Of a stretch of DNA of 64,000 nucleotides, positions 42,268-49,855 are shown piece after piece. The notes beneath the pieces were generated by a model. That model was not told the origin of the DNA. It saw nothing but the letters and a program-made list of their open reading frames with translations, and searched no databases. Source of the DNA: Mycolicibacterium cosmeticum (GTDB lineage: Bacteria > Actinomycetota > Actinomycetes > Mycobacteriales > Mycobacteriaceae); NCBI RefSeq assembly GCF_000613185.1, contig NZ_CCBB010000001.1, forward strand, positions 3,038,001-3,102,000, written 5' to 3'. Each line of letters starts with the position of its first letter. Within the stretch, counting starts at the first letter, position 1. The translations under genes were made by a program, and so were the position numbers.

Positions 42268-43053
42268 GTGTCCGTCCCGAACGCGCCCATCCTCGAACTC
42301 CGCGGTGTCAACAAGAGTTTCGGCGTCGTGCACGTGTTGCACGACGTGGACTTCCAGGTATACCCCGGTGAGGTCACCGCCCTGGTCGGGGACAACGGCG
42401 CCGGCAAGTCCACTCTGGTGAAGGCCATCGCGGGGATCTACCCGCTGGACACCGGAACCTATGTGTTCCAGGGCGATCCGGTCACGGTGCACGGGCCCAA
42501 CGATGTGTCGGCGCTCGGCGTCGAGGTGGTCTATCAGGACCTGGCGTTGTGCGACAACCTCGACATCGTGTCGAACATGTTCCTCGGGCGTGAGCTCAAA
42601 CGCCACGGTGCGCTCGACGAAGCGAAGATGGAATCGCTTGCCCGCGAAGCACTCTCGTCGCTGTCGGTGCGGACGGTCAAGTCGGTGCGCCAACCGGTGT
42701 CCAGCCTGTCCGGTGGTCAGCGGCAAACGGTGGCCATCGCCAAGTCGGTGCTGTGGAACGCCAAGGTGGTGTTGCTCGACGAACCCACCGCCGCTCTCGG
42801 CGTGGCGCAGACCCGGCAGGTGCTCGACCTGGTGCGCCGGCTCGCCGATCAGGGGGTGGGCGTCGTGTTCATCTCGCACAACCTGAACGACGTGTTCGAG
42901 GTCGCCGACCGGATATGCGCGCTGTACCTCGGCCGGGTGGCCGCCGAAGTCAAGGCCGCCGAGGTCAGCCACAGCCAGGTGGTCGAGCTGATCACCGCGG
43001 GTCGTTCCGGCAGCCTGGGCCTGGCGCCGGCCGAAGCCGCCCAGTCGATGTGA
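42268..43053 (+). CDS. Xylose ABC transporter ATP-binding protein, single domain
   Basis: 261-residue ATPase from a GTG 8 bases after the binding-protein stop. Walker A is GDNGAGKSTLVKAI, the Q-loop region VVYQDLALCDNLDIVSN, the signature LSGGQRQTVAIAKS, Walker B VVLLDEPTAALGV, and the switch His is in FISHNLNDVF. It has one domain only, unlike the two-domain XylG/RbsA, so it should form a homodimer with the permease at 43064. It resembles the ATPase at 35330 along its whole length, so the two importers share an architecture. Confidence 0.93.
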   Translation: MSVPNAPILELRGVNKSFGVVHVLHDVDFQVYPGEVTALVGDNGAGKSTLVKAIAGIYPLDTGTYVFQGDPVTVHGPNDVSALGVEVVYQDLALCDNLDIVSNMFLGRELKRHGALDEAKMESLAREALSSLSVRTVKSVRQPVSSLSGGQRQTVAIAKSVLWNAKVVLLDEPTAALGVAQTRQVLDLVRRLADQGVGVVFISHNLNDVFEVADRICALYLGRVAAEVKAAEVSHSQVVELITAGRSGSLGLAPAEAAQSM

Positions 43054-43063
43054 GGACCGCCGC

Positions 43064-44329
43064 ATGACAACTCTCAATCCGAAACTGGCCGACGCCGACT
43101 TCGCCGCCGACGCCCGCGTCGACGAGTCGTTCGGCGACGCGGTACGCAGTTACCTGCGCCGGGTCCGCGGCGGCGATATGGGATCGCTGCCCGCGGTACT
43201 CGGCCTGATCGTGCTGTTCATCGTGTTCGGGATCGCCAACGAGCGCTTCACCTCGGCGCTGAACCTGGCCAACCTGGTCACCCAGGCCGGGTCGATCTGC
43301 GTGCTGGCCATGGGCCTGGTGTTCGTCCTGCTGCTCGGCGATATCGACCTGTCCGCCGGCGTGGCCGGCGGTGTATCCGCATGCGCGATGGGTTTGACCA
43401 TCGTCAACCATGGCTGGCCGTGGTGGGCGGGGGTGCTCGCCGGCCTGCTGTGCGGTGCGGTGATCGGCCTGGCGATCGGCCTGCTGCGCGCCAAGCTCGG
43501 CATCCCGTCGTTCGTCGTGACACTGGCCTTCTTCCTGGGCCTGCAGGGGGTGACCCTCAAGCTCATCGGCGAGGGCGGCTCGATCCGGGTGGACGATCCG
43601 GTCATCCGCGGTATCACCATCGACAACATGTCGGTCACCGCCGGGTGGCTGTTCGCGGTGCTCATCGTGGTCGGGTTCACCGGCCTGGAGTTGTACCGGC
43701 ACCGCACCAAGGTCACCCTCGGCCTGGTGCACCCGCCGATCGGTGTGGTGATCGCCCGCATCGCCGGGGTGGCGGTGGTGTCGCTCGGGGTGGCCTATGT
43801 GCTCAACCTCAACCGCAGCGTGAACCCGAATGTGGAGATCCGCGGCATCCCGTACGTCCTGCCGATCGTCGGGGCACTGCTGATTGTGCTCAGCGTGATC
43901 CTCAACCGGACCTCCTACGGCAGGCACATCTACGCGGTGGGCGGCAACGCCGAGGCGGCGCGCCGGGCCGGGATCAACGTCGCCCGCATCAGGATGTCGG
44001 TGTTCGTGGTGTGCTCGTCGCTCGCCGCGCTCAGCGGCATCATCGCCGCGTCCTACGGCGGCAAGGTGTCGGCCTCCTCGGGTGCGGGCAACGTGTTGTT
44101 GTACGCCGTGGGCGCGGCCGTCATCGGCGGGACCAGCCTGTTCGGCGGTAAGGGCCGGGCGCTGGACGCCGTCATCGGCGGGGTGGTGGTGGCCACCATC
44201 GCCAACGGGTTGGGACTGCTCAACCAGTCGTCCTACATCAACTTCTTGGTCACCGGAGGGGTGCTCCTCCTGGCGGCCAGTGTCGACGCGATCTCGCGGC
44301 GGCGACGGTCGGCGACGGGCCTGGCCTGA
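43064..44329 (+). CDS. Xylose-type ABC transporter permease
   Basis: 421-residue membrane protein, longer than the other permease at 34329 because of an extra N-terminal and a central insertion (about residues 195-265, with an added helix pair). Family motifs are LLLGDIDLSAGVAGGVSACA, GRHIYAVGGNAEAARRAGIN and IGGTSLFGGKGRALDAVIGG. The length and insertion fit XylH-like permeases. It is the last gene of the xylose importer. The next gene starts about 100 bases later. Confidence 0.92.
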   Translation: MTTLNPKLADADFAADARVDESFGDAVRSYLRRVRGGDMGSLPAVLGLIVLFIVFGIANERFTSALNLANLVTQAGSICVLAMGLVFVLLLGDIDLSAGVAGGVSACAMGLTIVNHGWPWWAGVLAGLLCGAVIGLAIGLLRAKLGIPSFVVTLAFFLGLQGVTLKLIGEGGSIRVDDPVIRGITIDNMSVTAGWLFAVLIVVGFTGLELYRHRTKVTLGLVHPPIGVVIARIAGVAVVSLGVAYVLNLNRSVNPNVEIRGIPYVLPIVGALLIVLSVILNRTSYGRHIYAVGGNAEAARRAGINVARIRMSVFVVCSSLAALSGIIAASYGGKVSASSGAGNVLLYAVGAAVIGGTSLFGGKGRALDAVIGGVVVATIANGLGLLNQSSYINFLVTGGVLLLAASVDAISRRRRSATGLA

Positions 44330-44431
44330 ATGCCCGGGCAGCGCACACCGGCCCGCCGCCGGCCCGTCCGTTCGGATAGCTGTGGCCCGTTCGGCCTGCA
44401 TCGGCCGGCAATCCCAACTACTCTGCCCGCC

Positions 44432-44935
44432 ATGAAGTCGGTCCTCGCGTCCTGTGCGGCGGCGGCCGTGGCGGCCATGTGCACGGCCTGCGGCGTGTAC
44501 GGTACCGCCGGTTCCGCCGCACCCAGCCTCGCTGCCTATCCCGCAGAAACCGCGGGCGGCGCCTCGGTCACCCTCGGTGCGGCCACCGTCGCCGCCCAGA
44601 GCATCGTCGACAGCTTCACCGCCGGCGACTTCGGGACCGTGTGGGAGCGGATGACCGAGGATGTCCGCGCCGGCATCTCGCAGGACGACTTCGTGACCTT
44701 CTACGAGACCTGCAAGAAGCCCGGTCCGCGCCTCAACGTGTCGGGCCTGCAGATGGAGGACGACGGACAGGCCGTCGTCCGAATGATCGGCCAGGGTGTG
44801 CAGGGGGTGCGCTTCATGGTCTACGAGCAGGGCGTGTGGAACATGCGGGCCACCAAAGATTTCGCCGCCCACCTGGGCCAGCCACTGCATCAGATCATCG
44901 CCGAGGAGAAGGCCGCCGGTCTCTGCGACGCCTGA
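44432..44935 (+). CDS. Small lipoprotein of unknown function
   Basis: 167-residue putative lipoprotein from the ATG at 44432. The signal peptide MKSVLASCAAAAVAAM ends in MCTA/C near residue 19. The mature part has a helical QSIVDSFTAGDFGTVWERMT followed by beta-type segments LNVSGLQMEDDGQAVVRMIG and VRFMVYEQGVWNMRATKDFA. The layout resembles DUF4878/NTF2-like lipoproteins, but I cannot name a family securely. It is followed 7 bases later by a P-loop protein on the same strand and may be co-transcribed with it. Confidence 0.75.
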   Translation: MKSVLASCAAAAVAAMCTACGVYGTAGSAAPSLAAYPAETAGGASVTLGAATVAAQSIVDSFTAGDFGTVWERMTEDVRAGISQDDFVTFYETCKKPGPRLNVSGLQMEDDGQAVVRMIGQGVQGVRFMVYEQGVWNMRATKDFAAHLGQPLHQIIAEEKAAGLCDA

Positions 44936-44942
44936 GGTTTCC

Positions 44943-45449
44943 GTGACAGGGCATCCCGCGGTCCTGGTGACCGGGATGTCGGGAGTGGGAAAGACGACGG
45001 CGCTCGACGAACTGAGCCGCCGCGGGTTCGCAACCGTCGACACCGACGATGACGGCTGGATTCACATCGTGGCCGGCGAGCCGCTCTGGCGTGAACCATT
45101 GATCGACGCGCTGCTGGCACGGGCCCGGGATGCCCCGCTGTTCGTGCAGGGCACGGTCGCCAACCAGGTCGACTTCTACCACCGGTTCGACGCGGTCGTG
45201 TTGCTCACCGCGCCGACGGCGGTGATCTTCGACCGGCTCCGCGAACGCACCGACAACCCGTTCGGCAAAACCGAAGCGGAACGGCGCCGCATCGCCGCGG
45301 ACATCGCCGAGATCGAGCCGTTACTGCGGCAGTCGGCGACGCACGTCGTCGACACCGACCGGCCCCGCGGGGAGGTGGCCGACCGCCTCGCGGCCATCGC
45401 ACGGGAGGTGGCGCTTCCACAGGGATGGGTACCCAGGCCCGCGCCATAG
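44943..45449 (+). CDS. P-loop nucleotide kinase-like protein
   Basis: 168-residue P-loop protein from the GTG at 44943. Walker A is VLVTGMSGVGKTTALDEL at the N-terminus. Next are ATVDTDDDGWIH, a RDAPLFVQGTVANQVDFYHR segment, and a lid-like RLRERTDNPFGKTEAERRRI. It resembles AAA_18/shikimate-kinase-like small kinases in actinobacteria. The substrate is unknown. It is downstream of the lipoprotein gene. A weak hairpin follows its stop before the convergent exchanger gene. Confidence 0.8.
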   Translation: MTGHPAVLVTGMSGVGKTTALDELSRRGFATVDTDDDGWIHIVAGEPLWREPLIDALLARARDAPLFVQGTVANQVDFYHRFDAVVLLTAPTAVIFDRLRERTDNPFGKTEAERRRIAADIAEIEPLLRQSATHVVDTDRPRGEVADRLAAIAREVALPQGWVPRPAP

Positions 45450-45451
45450 GA

Positions 45452-45470
45452 GTCGCGGCTCAGTCGCGAC
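45452..45470. terminator. Hairpin between convergent genes
   Basis: Arms GTCGCG and CGCGAC around GCTCAGT, 3 bases after the P-loop gene stop and 28 bases from the convergent exchanger stop. It may serve both genes. Confidence 0.45.
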
Positions 45471-45497
45471 CAGTCCATGCGGGAACGGCGTTGTCGC

Positions 45498-46559
45498 TCA
45501 ACCGCCGCGCGCGATGGCGAACAGGCCGGCGACGCCGACGGCGTACACGAGGAGGACGGTCAGCGAGTCCACGCCCATCCTGGCGAAGCGCCGGTTCGGG
45601 CGGAACAGCAGCCCCGTCGCATAGATCAGGGTGAGCACCATGGCCAGCGCGGTCAGGTAGATGTCGGTGTGCTGCGCCTGCGGTAACACCGCATGGCCCG
45701 AGATCACCGTGGCCATCAGAAAGAGCACGGGCAGAAAAGCGTTGCCGCCGAAGATATCCGACATGGCCAGCTGGTAGTCACCGATACGCACCGAAGCCAG
45801 GCCGGTCGACAGCTCCGGCAGGGAGGTGGCGGCCGCCAGAATGGTGGCGCCGAACAGCACGCCGGACAGGCCGACATGGTCGGCGATGGCATCACCGCTG
45901 CGTTCCAGCACGACACCGGCCACCAGGGTGACCCCCGCGGCGACCGCGAAGATTCCCGCCGACTTCGCCGTGCCGATGTTCTGCTTGCGCACCCGCTCGG
46001 CGGTGCTCTGCCCGCGCGGGTGTTCCTGCCCGTCGGGTGGCTGCCCGGACTCGTGCCACGGCAGCCACTTGCCGGCGCGTCGCAACAGCACCAGGCCCGC
46101 CACCCAGGTCAGCGCGATGAGCAGGGCGGCCGGGGTGACGTGCAGTGCGATCAGGGAAGGGGGCAGTTGCGTCCCGGCGATGACGATGGCCAGCACCGCC
46201 ACCACCAGCAGCGCCTCCAGCACCAGCACCAGCGAGGCGGCGCGATAGGTCAGGGGTCGCTGCCCGCGAACCCCGAAGGCATCCAGGGCAACCAGCACCA
46301 CAGTTTGAATGGCTATGCCGCCCAGGATGTTTCCCACCGCCACGCCGAGATTGTCGGACAGTGACGCGCTGGCCACGATGGCGATCTCGGGCAGGTTGGT
46401 GGCGATCGCCAGCAGGATCAGCCCACCCAGCGCGGATCCGAGGTCGAAGCGCGCCGACAGCACGTCGGTCTGGTTGGACAGCGAGAAACCGGCCACCCAC
46501 ACCGCCGCTGCGGCGGCGACGAAGGCGATCACCAGCGCCCACAGCGGCCATCCAGACAC
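45498..46559 (-). CDS. Sodium/calcium exchanger family membrane protein
   Basis: 353-residue CaCA-superfamily cation exchanger from a GTG with an AGGGGAGA site. It has about ten to eleven hydrophobic segments in two halves. The two alpha repeats are visible: LLAIATNLPEIAIVASASLS (first half) and ILAAATSLPELSTGLASVRI (second half), each with the conserved acidic residue after Leu-Pro. A charged cytoplasmic loop lies between the halves (about 180-215). It would exchange a cation against Na+ or H+. Specificity cannot be read. It is 46 bases from the hydrolase gene upstream. Confidence 0.9.
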   Translation of the reverse strand: MSGWPLWALVIAFVAAAAAVWVAGFSLSNQTDVLSARFDLGSALGGLILLAIATNLPEIAIVASASLSDNLGVAVGNILGGIAIQTVVLVALDAFGVRGQRPLTYRAASLVLVLEALLVVAVLAIVIAGTQLPPSLIALHVTPAALLIALTWVAGLVLLRRAGKWLPWHESGQPPDGQEHPRGQSTAERVRKQNIGTAKSAGIFAVAAGVTLVAGVVLERSGDAIADHVGLSGVLFGATILAAATSLPELSTGLASVRIGDYQLAMSDIFGGNAFLPVLFLMATVISGHAVLPQAQHTDIYLTALAMVLTLIYATGLLFRPNRRFARMGVDSLTVLLVYAVGVAGLFAIARGG

Positions 46560-46605
46560 TCGATCTCCCCTCTGCACCGTGACAGGGCCGGCGAACCATC
46601 GGTGG

Positions 46606-47310
46606 CTACCCGGGCGCGGGGCCGCGTACACCCGGCAGCGGACGGTGCACGACATCGCTGATGCGGGCCGCCACCCGTCGGACGATCGCGCGCGTCGCCG
46701 GGTCGTCGGCCGGTTCGTACCGATCCCGCTGTGGGTCGTACCGCGCACCGGCGATCGACCCGTGATCGGCGTCGAACTCGACGATCTCCACCGGCCAGTC
46801 GATGGCGCGTAGCCCCGCGGCGAACTCGGTCGCCGCCGACGCGGGCACCACGTCGTCACGCGTACCGACGAACAGGTGCATGGGTGGCCGGCTGGCGGCT
46901 GGGGTCACCCCGTCCAGCGGGGGCCCGCCGGAGATCGGGTCGGCCACCATGAAGGCACCGCCGAGACAGACCGCCCGCGCCACCGGCACGCCAAAATCGG
47001 AGGCCCTCAGGGCCAGCCCCGCCGCCGCGGCCCCGCCCAGCGACCAGCCGATCAGGGTCAGGGCGGCCGCACCGACCCGGCGCCGCGCGAAGTCCACCGA
47101 CTGCAGCAGGTCGGCCCGTCCGCCGTCGGGGGCGTGCGAGTCCCAGTCCGGCGCGATGACCCCCATGCCCCGCTCGGCCAGCGCCGCGGCCAGCGGGCGC
47201 ACCGCCGCCCGGGAATCGGTCTGCGTGCCGTGCCACAGCAGGGCCGTCGGCTGTGCCGGTTCGCCCAGCACGTCGGCCCACCGGCGCGGTGCGTACTCGA
47301 CAGTGTTCAC
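46606..47310 (-). CDS. Alpha/beta hydrolase (dienelactone-hydrolase-like)
   Basis: 234-residue alpha/beta hydrolase from a GTG at 47310. The early strand reads PTALLWHGTQTDSRAAVRPL with the oxyanion region. The nucleophile elbow is LIGWSLGGAAAAGLALRA (Gly-x-Ser-x-Gly, Ser near residue 89). The acid is probably in LFVGTRDDVVPASA, and the His in EFDADHGSIAG. The length fits dienelactone-hydrolase-type enzymes. The natural substrate is unknown. It lies between a small hypothetical gene and the exchanger gene on the same strand. Confidence 0.88.
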   Translation of the reverse strand: MNTVEYAPRRWADVLGEPAQPTALLWHGTQTDSRAAVRPLAAALAERGMGVIAPDWDSHAPDGGRADLLQSVDFARRRVGAAALTLIGWSLGGAAAAGLALRASDFGVPVARAVCLGGAFMVADPISGGPPLDGVTPAASRPPMHLFVGTRDDVVPASAATEFAAGLRAIDWPVEIVEFDADHGSIAGARYDPQRDRYEPADDPATRAIVRRVAARISDVVHRPLPGVRGPAPG

Positions 47311-47347
47311 CGGTTCGGGGTGCCCGCCTCGGTGCCGCTCGACACGC

Positions 47348-47599
47348 CTAGTCCGAATGGGGTGTCGGGCTCTGGGCGGACTCCCATTTGGATTCCAGTG
47401 TCCGCACGACCTGGGTGCCCGCCGGCAGCTCGAGCTGGGATGTCGTGCCGTCGCCGCCTTCCACGGTGATCAGGAAACCGTGATCGACGGACTCCTTGTG
47501 CACCACCTTGTACTCCCGCGCACCGGTACCGCGGTCGAGGGCGATGACATCGCCGGGAGCGACGTCGTCGATGGGGCCGTTCACAACAGAATCAGACAT
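47348..47599 (-). CDS. Small conserved hypothetical protein
   Basis: 83-residue acidic protein from the ATG at 47599. It has a compact beta-type sequence: VAPGDVIALDRGTGAREYKV, VVHKESVDHGFLITVEGGDG, and SQLELPAGTQVVRTLESKWE. This suggests an SH3-like small barrel. I do not recognise a named family. It is divergent from the ABC-F gene (48 bases between starts) and precedes the hydrolase gene. A very long open frame continues upstream on this strand over the ABC-F gene, but that is antisense shadow. Confidence 0.7.
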   Translation of the reverse strand: MSDSVVNGPIDDVAPGDVIALDRGTGAREYKVVHKESVDHGFLITVEGGDGTTSQLELPAGTQVVRTLESKWESAQSPTPHSD

Positions 47600-47647
47600 A
47601 TTTCGACCGTAGCGAACTCGGCGGCGGCGCCCTGCGACGATAGGGCC

Positions 47648-49297
47648 ATGACCGCAACGCTCGTCGCGAAGGGCTTGGCCGGTGGGTTCGCGCACCGCAC
47701 CCTGTTCGAGGATCTGGATCTCACCGTGGCGCCGGGCGACGTGATCGGCGTGGTCGGCGCGAACGGCGCCGGCAAGAGCACCCTGCTGCGGATCCTGGCC
47801 CATGATCTCGAGCCGCTCGCCGGCACCGTCAGCGTCGCGCCGACGGACGCCTTCGTCGGCTGGCTGCCCCAGGAGCACGAACGGGTTCCTGGCGAGACCG
47901 TCGCCGGCTATATCGGGCGCCGGACCGGGTGCACCGCCGCGACGGTGGCGATGGAGGCCACGGCGGCGGCGCTCGACGACTCCGCGGCGAGCGCGGACGC
48001 CTACGCGGCCGCCCTGGAGCACTGGCTGACCACCGGCGCGGCCGACCTGGACGACCGGCTGCCCGCGGTGCTGGCCGATTTGGGGCTCGATTCGGCTGTG
48101 CTGCAACCCGACTCGACGCCGATGACGGCGCTCTCCGGCGGACAGGCGGCCCGGGTCGGGCTGGCCGCGCTGTTGTTGTCGAGGTTCGACATCGTGCTGC
48201 TCGACGAACCGACGAACGATCTGGATCTCGACGGCCTGGCCCGGCTGGAGCGCTTCGTCGGGGAGCTGCGGGCCGGCGTGGTGCTGGTCAGCCATGATCG
48301 AGAGTTCTTGGCCCGCACCGTCACCCGGGTTGCCGAACTGGATCTGGCGCAGCACACCACCACCGTCTACGGCGGTGGCTACCAGAGTTATCTGGAGGAG
48401 CGCGAGGTCAACCGGCGGCACCGGCGCGAGGAGTACGAGGAGTTCGCCGAACGCAAGGCGGACCTGGTGGCCCGCGCGCGGATCCAGCGGGAATGGTCGA
48501 GCCAGGGTGTCCGCAACGCCATGCGCAAGGCACCCGACAACGACAAGAACCGGCGCCGGGCGCAAACCGAGTCCAGTGAGAAGCAGGCGCAGAAGGTGCG
48601 CCAGATGGAGAGCCGCATCGCCCGCCTGGAGGAGGTCGACGAGCCGCGCAAGGAGTGGACGCTGCAGTTCACCATCGGATCCGCGCCGAGGTCCAGTTCC
48701 GTGGTGGCCACCCTCGACAACGTCGTTGTGCGGCAAGGGGATTTCGTGCTGGGCCCGGTGTCGCTCCAGGTCGGTGCCGGTGACCGGATCGGCATCACCG
48801 GCCCGAACGGGGCGGGCAAGTCGACGCTGTTGAGCGTGCTGCTGGGGCGGCGGCGGCCCGACGACGGCCGCGCGAGCCTGGGCGCCAGCGTGGCCATCGG
48901 ACAGATCGATCAGGCGCGGGCGGAATTCGCCGGCGCGCAGCGGTTGGTCGACAGCTTCGAACAGCGGATGCCGGCCTGGTCCACCGCCGACGTGCGGACC
49001 CTGCTGGCGAAGTTCGGGCTCGGCGCCGATCACGTGGAGCGCCCGGTCGCCGAGTTGTCGCCGGGGGAGCGGACGCGGGCGGGTCTGGCACTGCTGCAGG
49101 CCCGCGGGACCAACGTGCTGGTGCTCGACGAGCCGACCAACCATCTGGACCTGCCCGCCATCGAACAACTCGAGCAGGCGCTGGAGAGCTACGACGGCAC
49201 CCTGCTGTTGGTGACCCATGATCGGCGGATGCTGCAGAACATCCGCCTGGATCGGTCCTGGCACGTCGACGGTGGCCGGGTCAGCGACGTCGGCTGA
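47648..49297 (+). CDS. ABC-F family ATPase
   Basis: 549-residue protein with two nucleotide-binding domains and no membrane segments. Domain 1 has Walker A GANGAGKSTLLRIL (near residue 39), signature ALSGGQAARVGLAA and Walker B IVLLDEPTNDLDLDG. A charged linker with many Arg and Glu (about 230-330, EEREVNRRHRREEYEEFAER) is the ABC-F hinge. Domain 2 has GPNGAGKSTLLSVL, ELSPGERTRAGLAL and VLVLDEPTNHLDLPAIEQLE. Such proteins act on ribosomes and sometimes give drug resistance. It is a single gene, divergent from the small hypothetical. Confidence 0.93.
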   Translation: MTATLVAKGLAGGFAHRTLFEDLDLTVAPGDVIGVVGANGAGKSTLLRILAHDLEPLAGTVSVAPTDAFVGWLPQEHERVPGETVAGYIGRRTGCTAATVAMEATAAALDDSAASADAYAAALEHWLTTGAADLDDRLPAVLADLGLDSAVLQPDSTPMTALSGGQAARVGLAALLLSRFDIVLLDEPTNDLDLDGLARLERFVGELRAGVVLVSHDREFLARTVTRVAELDLAQHTTTVYGGGYQSYLEEREVNRRHRREEYEEFAERKADLVARARIQREWSSQGVRNAMRKAPDNDKNRRRAQTESSEKQAQKVRQMESRIARLEEVDEPRKEWTLQFTIGSAPRSSSVVATLDNVVVRQGDFVLGPVSLQVGAGDRIGITGPNGAGKSTLLSVLLGRRRPDDGRASLGASVAIGQIDQARAEFAGAQRLVDSFEQRMPAWSTADVRTLLAKFGLGADHVERPVAELSPGERTRAGLALLQARGTNVLVLDEPTNHLDLPAIEQLEQALESYDGTLLLVTHDRRMLQNIRLDRSWHVDGGRVSDVG

Positions 49298-49336
49298 GTC
49301 GTCAACGGTTGTGATGCCCGGCCCGGTGTCGTACCG

Positions 49337-49349
49337 TCAACCTAGTTGA
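49337..49349. promoter_or_regulatory. Short palindrome upstream of mmpS
   Basis: TCAAC-CTA-GTTGA, perfect 5-bp arms, 60 bases upstream of the mmpS ATG. It could be part of an operator for the exporter pair. It is a single copy with no regulator gene next to it. Confidence 0.4.
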
Positions 49350-49408
49350 TTAGCCGTCCTAAAAGCCGCTACCGTCAGCGCCTGACACTGCACATGAAAG
49401 GCTCACGG

Positions 49409-49855
49409 ATGCAACGGGTTTCCCTGCGCAGAAAGCTGGGAAAACGCTGGATGTATCTGGTGGCGGTGGTGGTGGTCGCGGTGGCCGGTTTCGCCGTGTT
49501 CCGGCTGCACGGCATCTTCGCCTCGCACGACGTCACGTCCACGCCCAGCGGCGCGGACAACGACATCGTGCCGTTCAACCCCAAACACGTGGTCATCGAC
49601 GTGTTCGGTCCGCCGGGCACCGTCGCCACCATCACCTACCTGGACGTGAACGCCCAACCGCAGCGCGCCGACGACGTCACCCTGCCCTGGGCCTACGACA
49701 CGACGACCACCCAGCCGGCCGTCTTCGTCAACGTCACCGCCCAGGGCAACAGTGACTCCATCGGCTGCCGTATCACGATCGATGACGCGGTCAAGGACGA
49801 GAGAACGGTCAACACCCTGAACGCCCTCACCTACTGCCTGGACAAATCCGGATGA
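49409..49855 (+). CDS. MmpS family membrane accessory protein
   Basis: 148-residue protein from the ATG at 49409, which has GAAAGG upstream; an ATG at 49394 is also in frame. It has one N-terminal membrane anchor, RWMYLVAVVVVAVAGFAVFR, followed by a periplasmic beta domain with the MmpS pattern: HVVIDVFGPPGTVATITYLD, VTLPWAYDTTTTQPAVFVNV, and a Cys pair in SIGCRITID and LTYCLDKSG. MmpS proteins assist the RND-type lipid exporter encoded next. The stop overlaps the MmpL ATG as ATGA, so the two are translationally coupled. It is closest in pattern to the MmpS4/MmpS5 type. Confidence 0.93.
   Translation: MQRVSLRRKLGKRWMYLVAVVVVAVAGFAVFRLHGIFASHDVTSTPSGADNDIVPFNPKHVVIDVFGPPGTVATITYLDVNAQPQRADDVTLPWAYDTTTTQPAVFVNVTAQGNSDSIGCRITIDDAVKDERTVNTLNALTYCLDKSG

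Noticed and set aside
47600..49264. Minus-strand frame of over 550 codons over the ABC-F gene
   Set aside because: Only its last 83 codons (47348-47599) have a proper start and plausible protein. The rest mirrors the ABC-F coding sequence.
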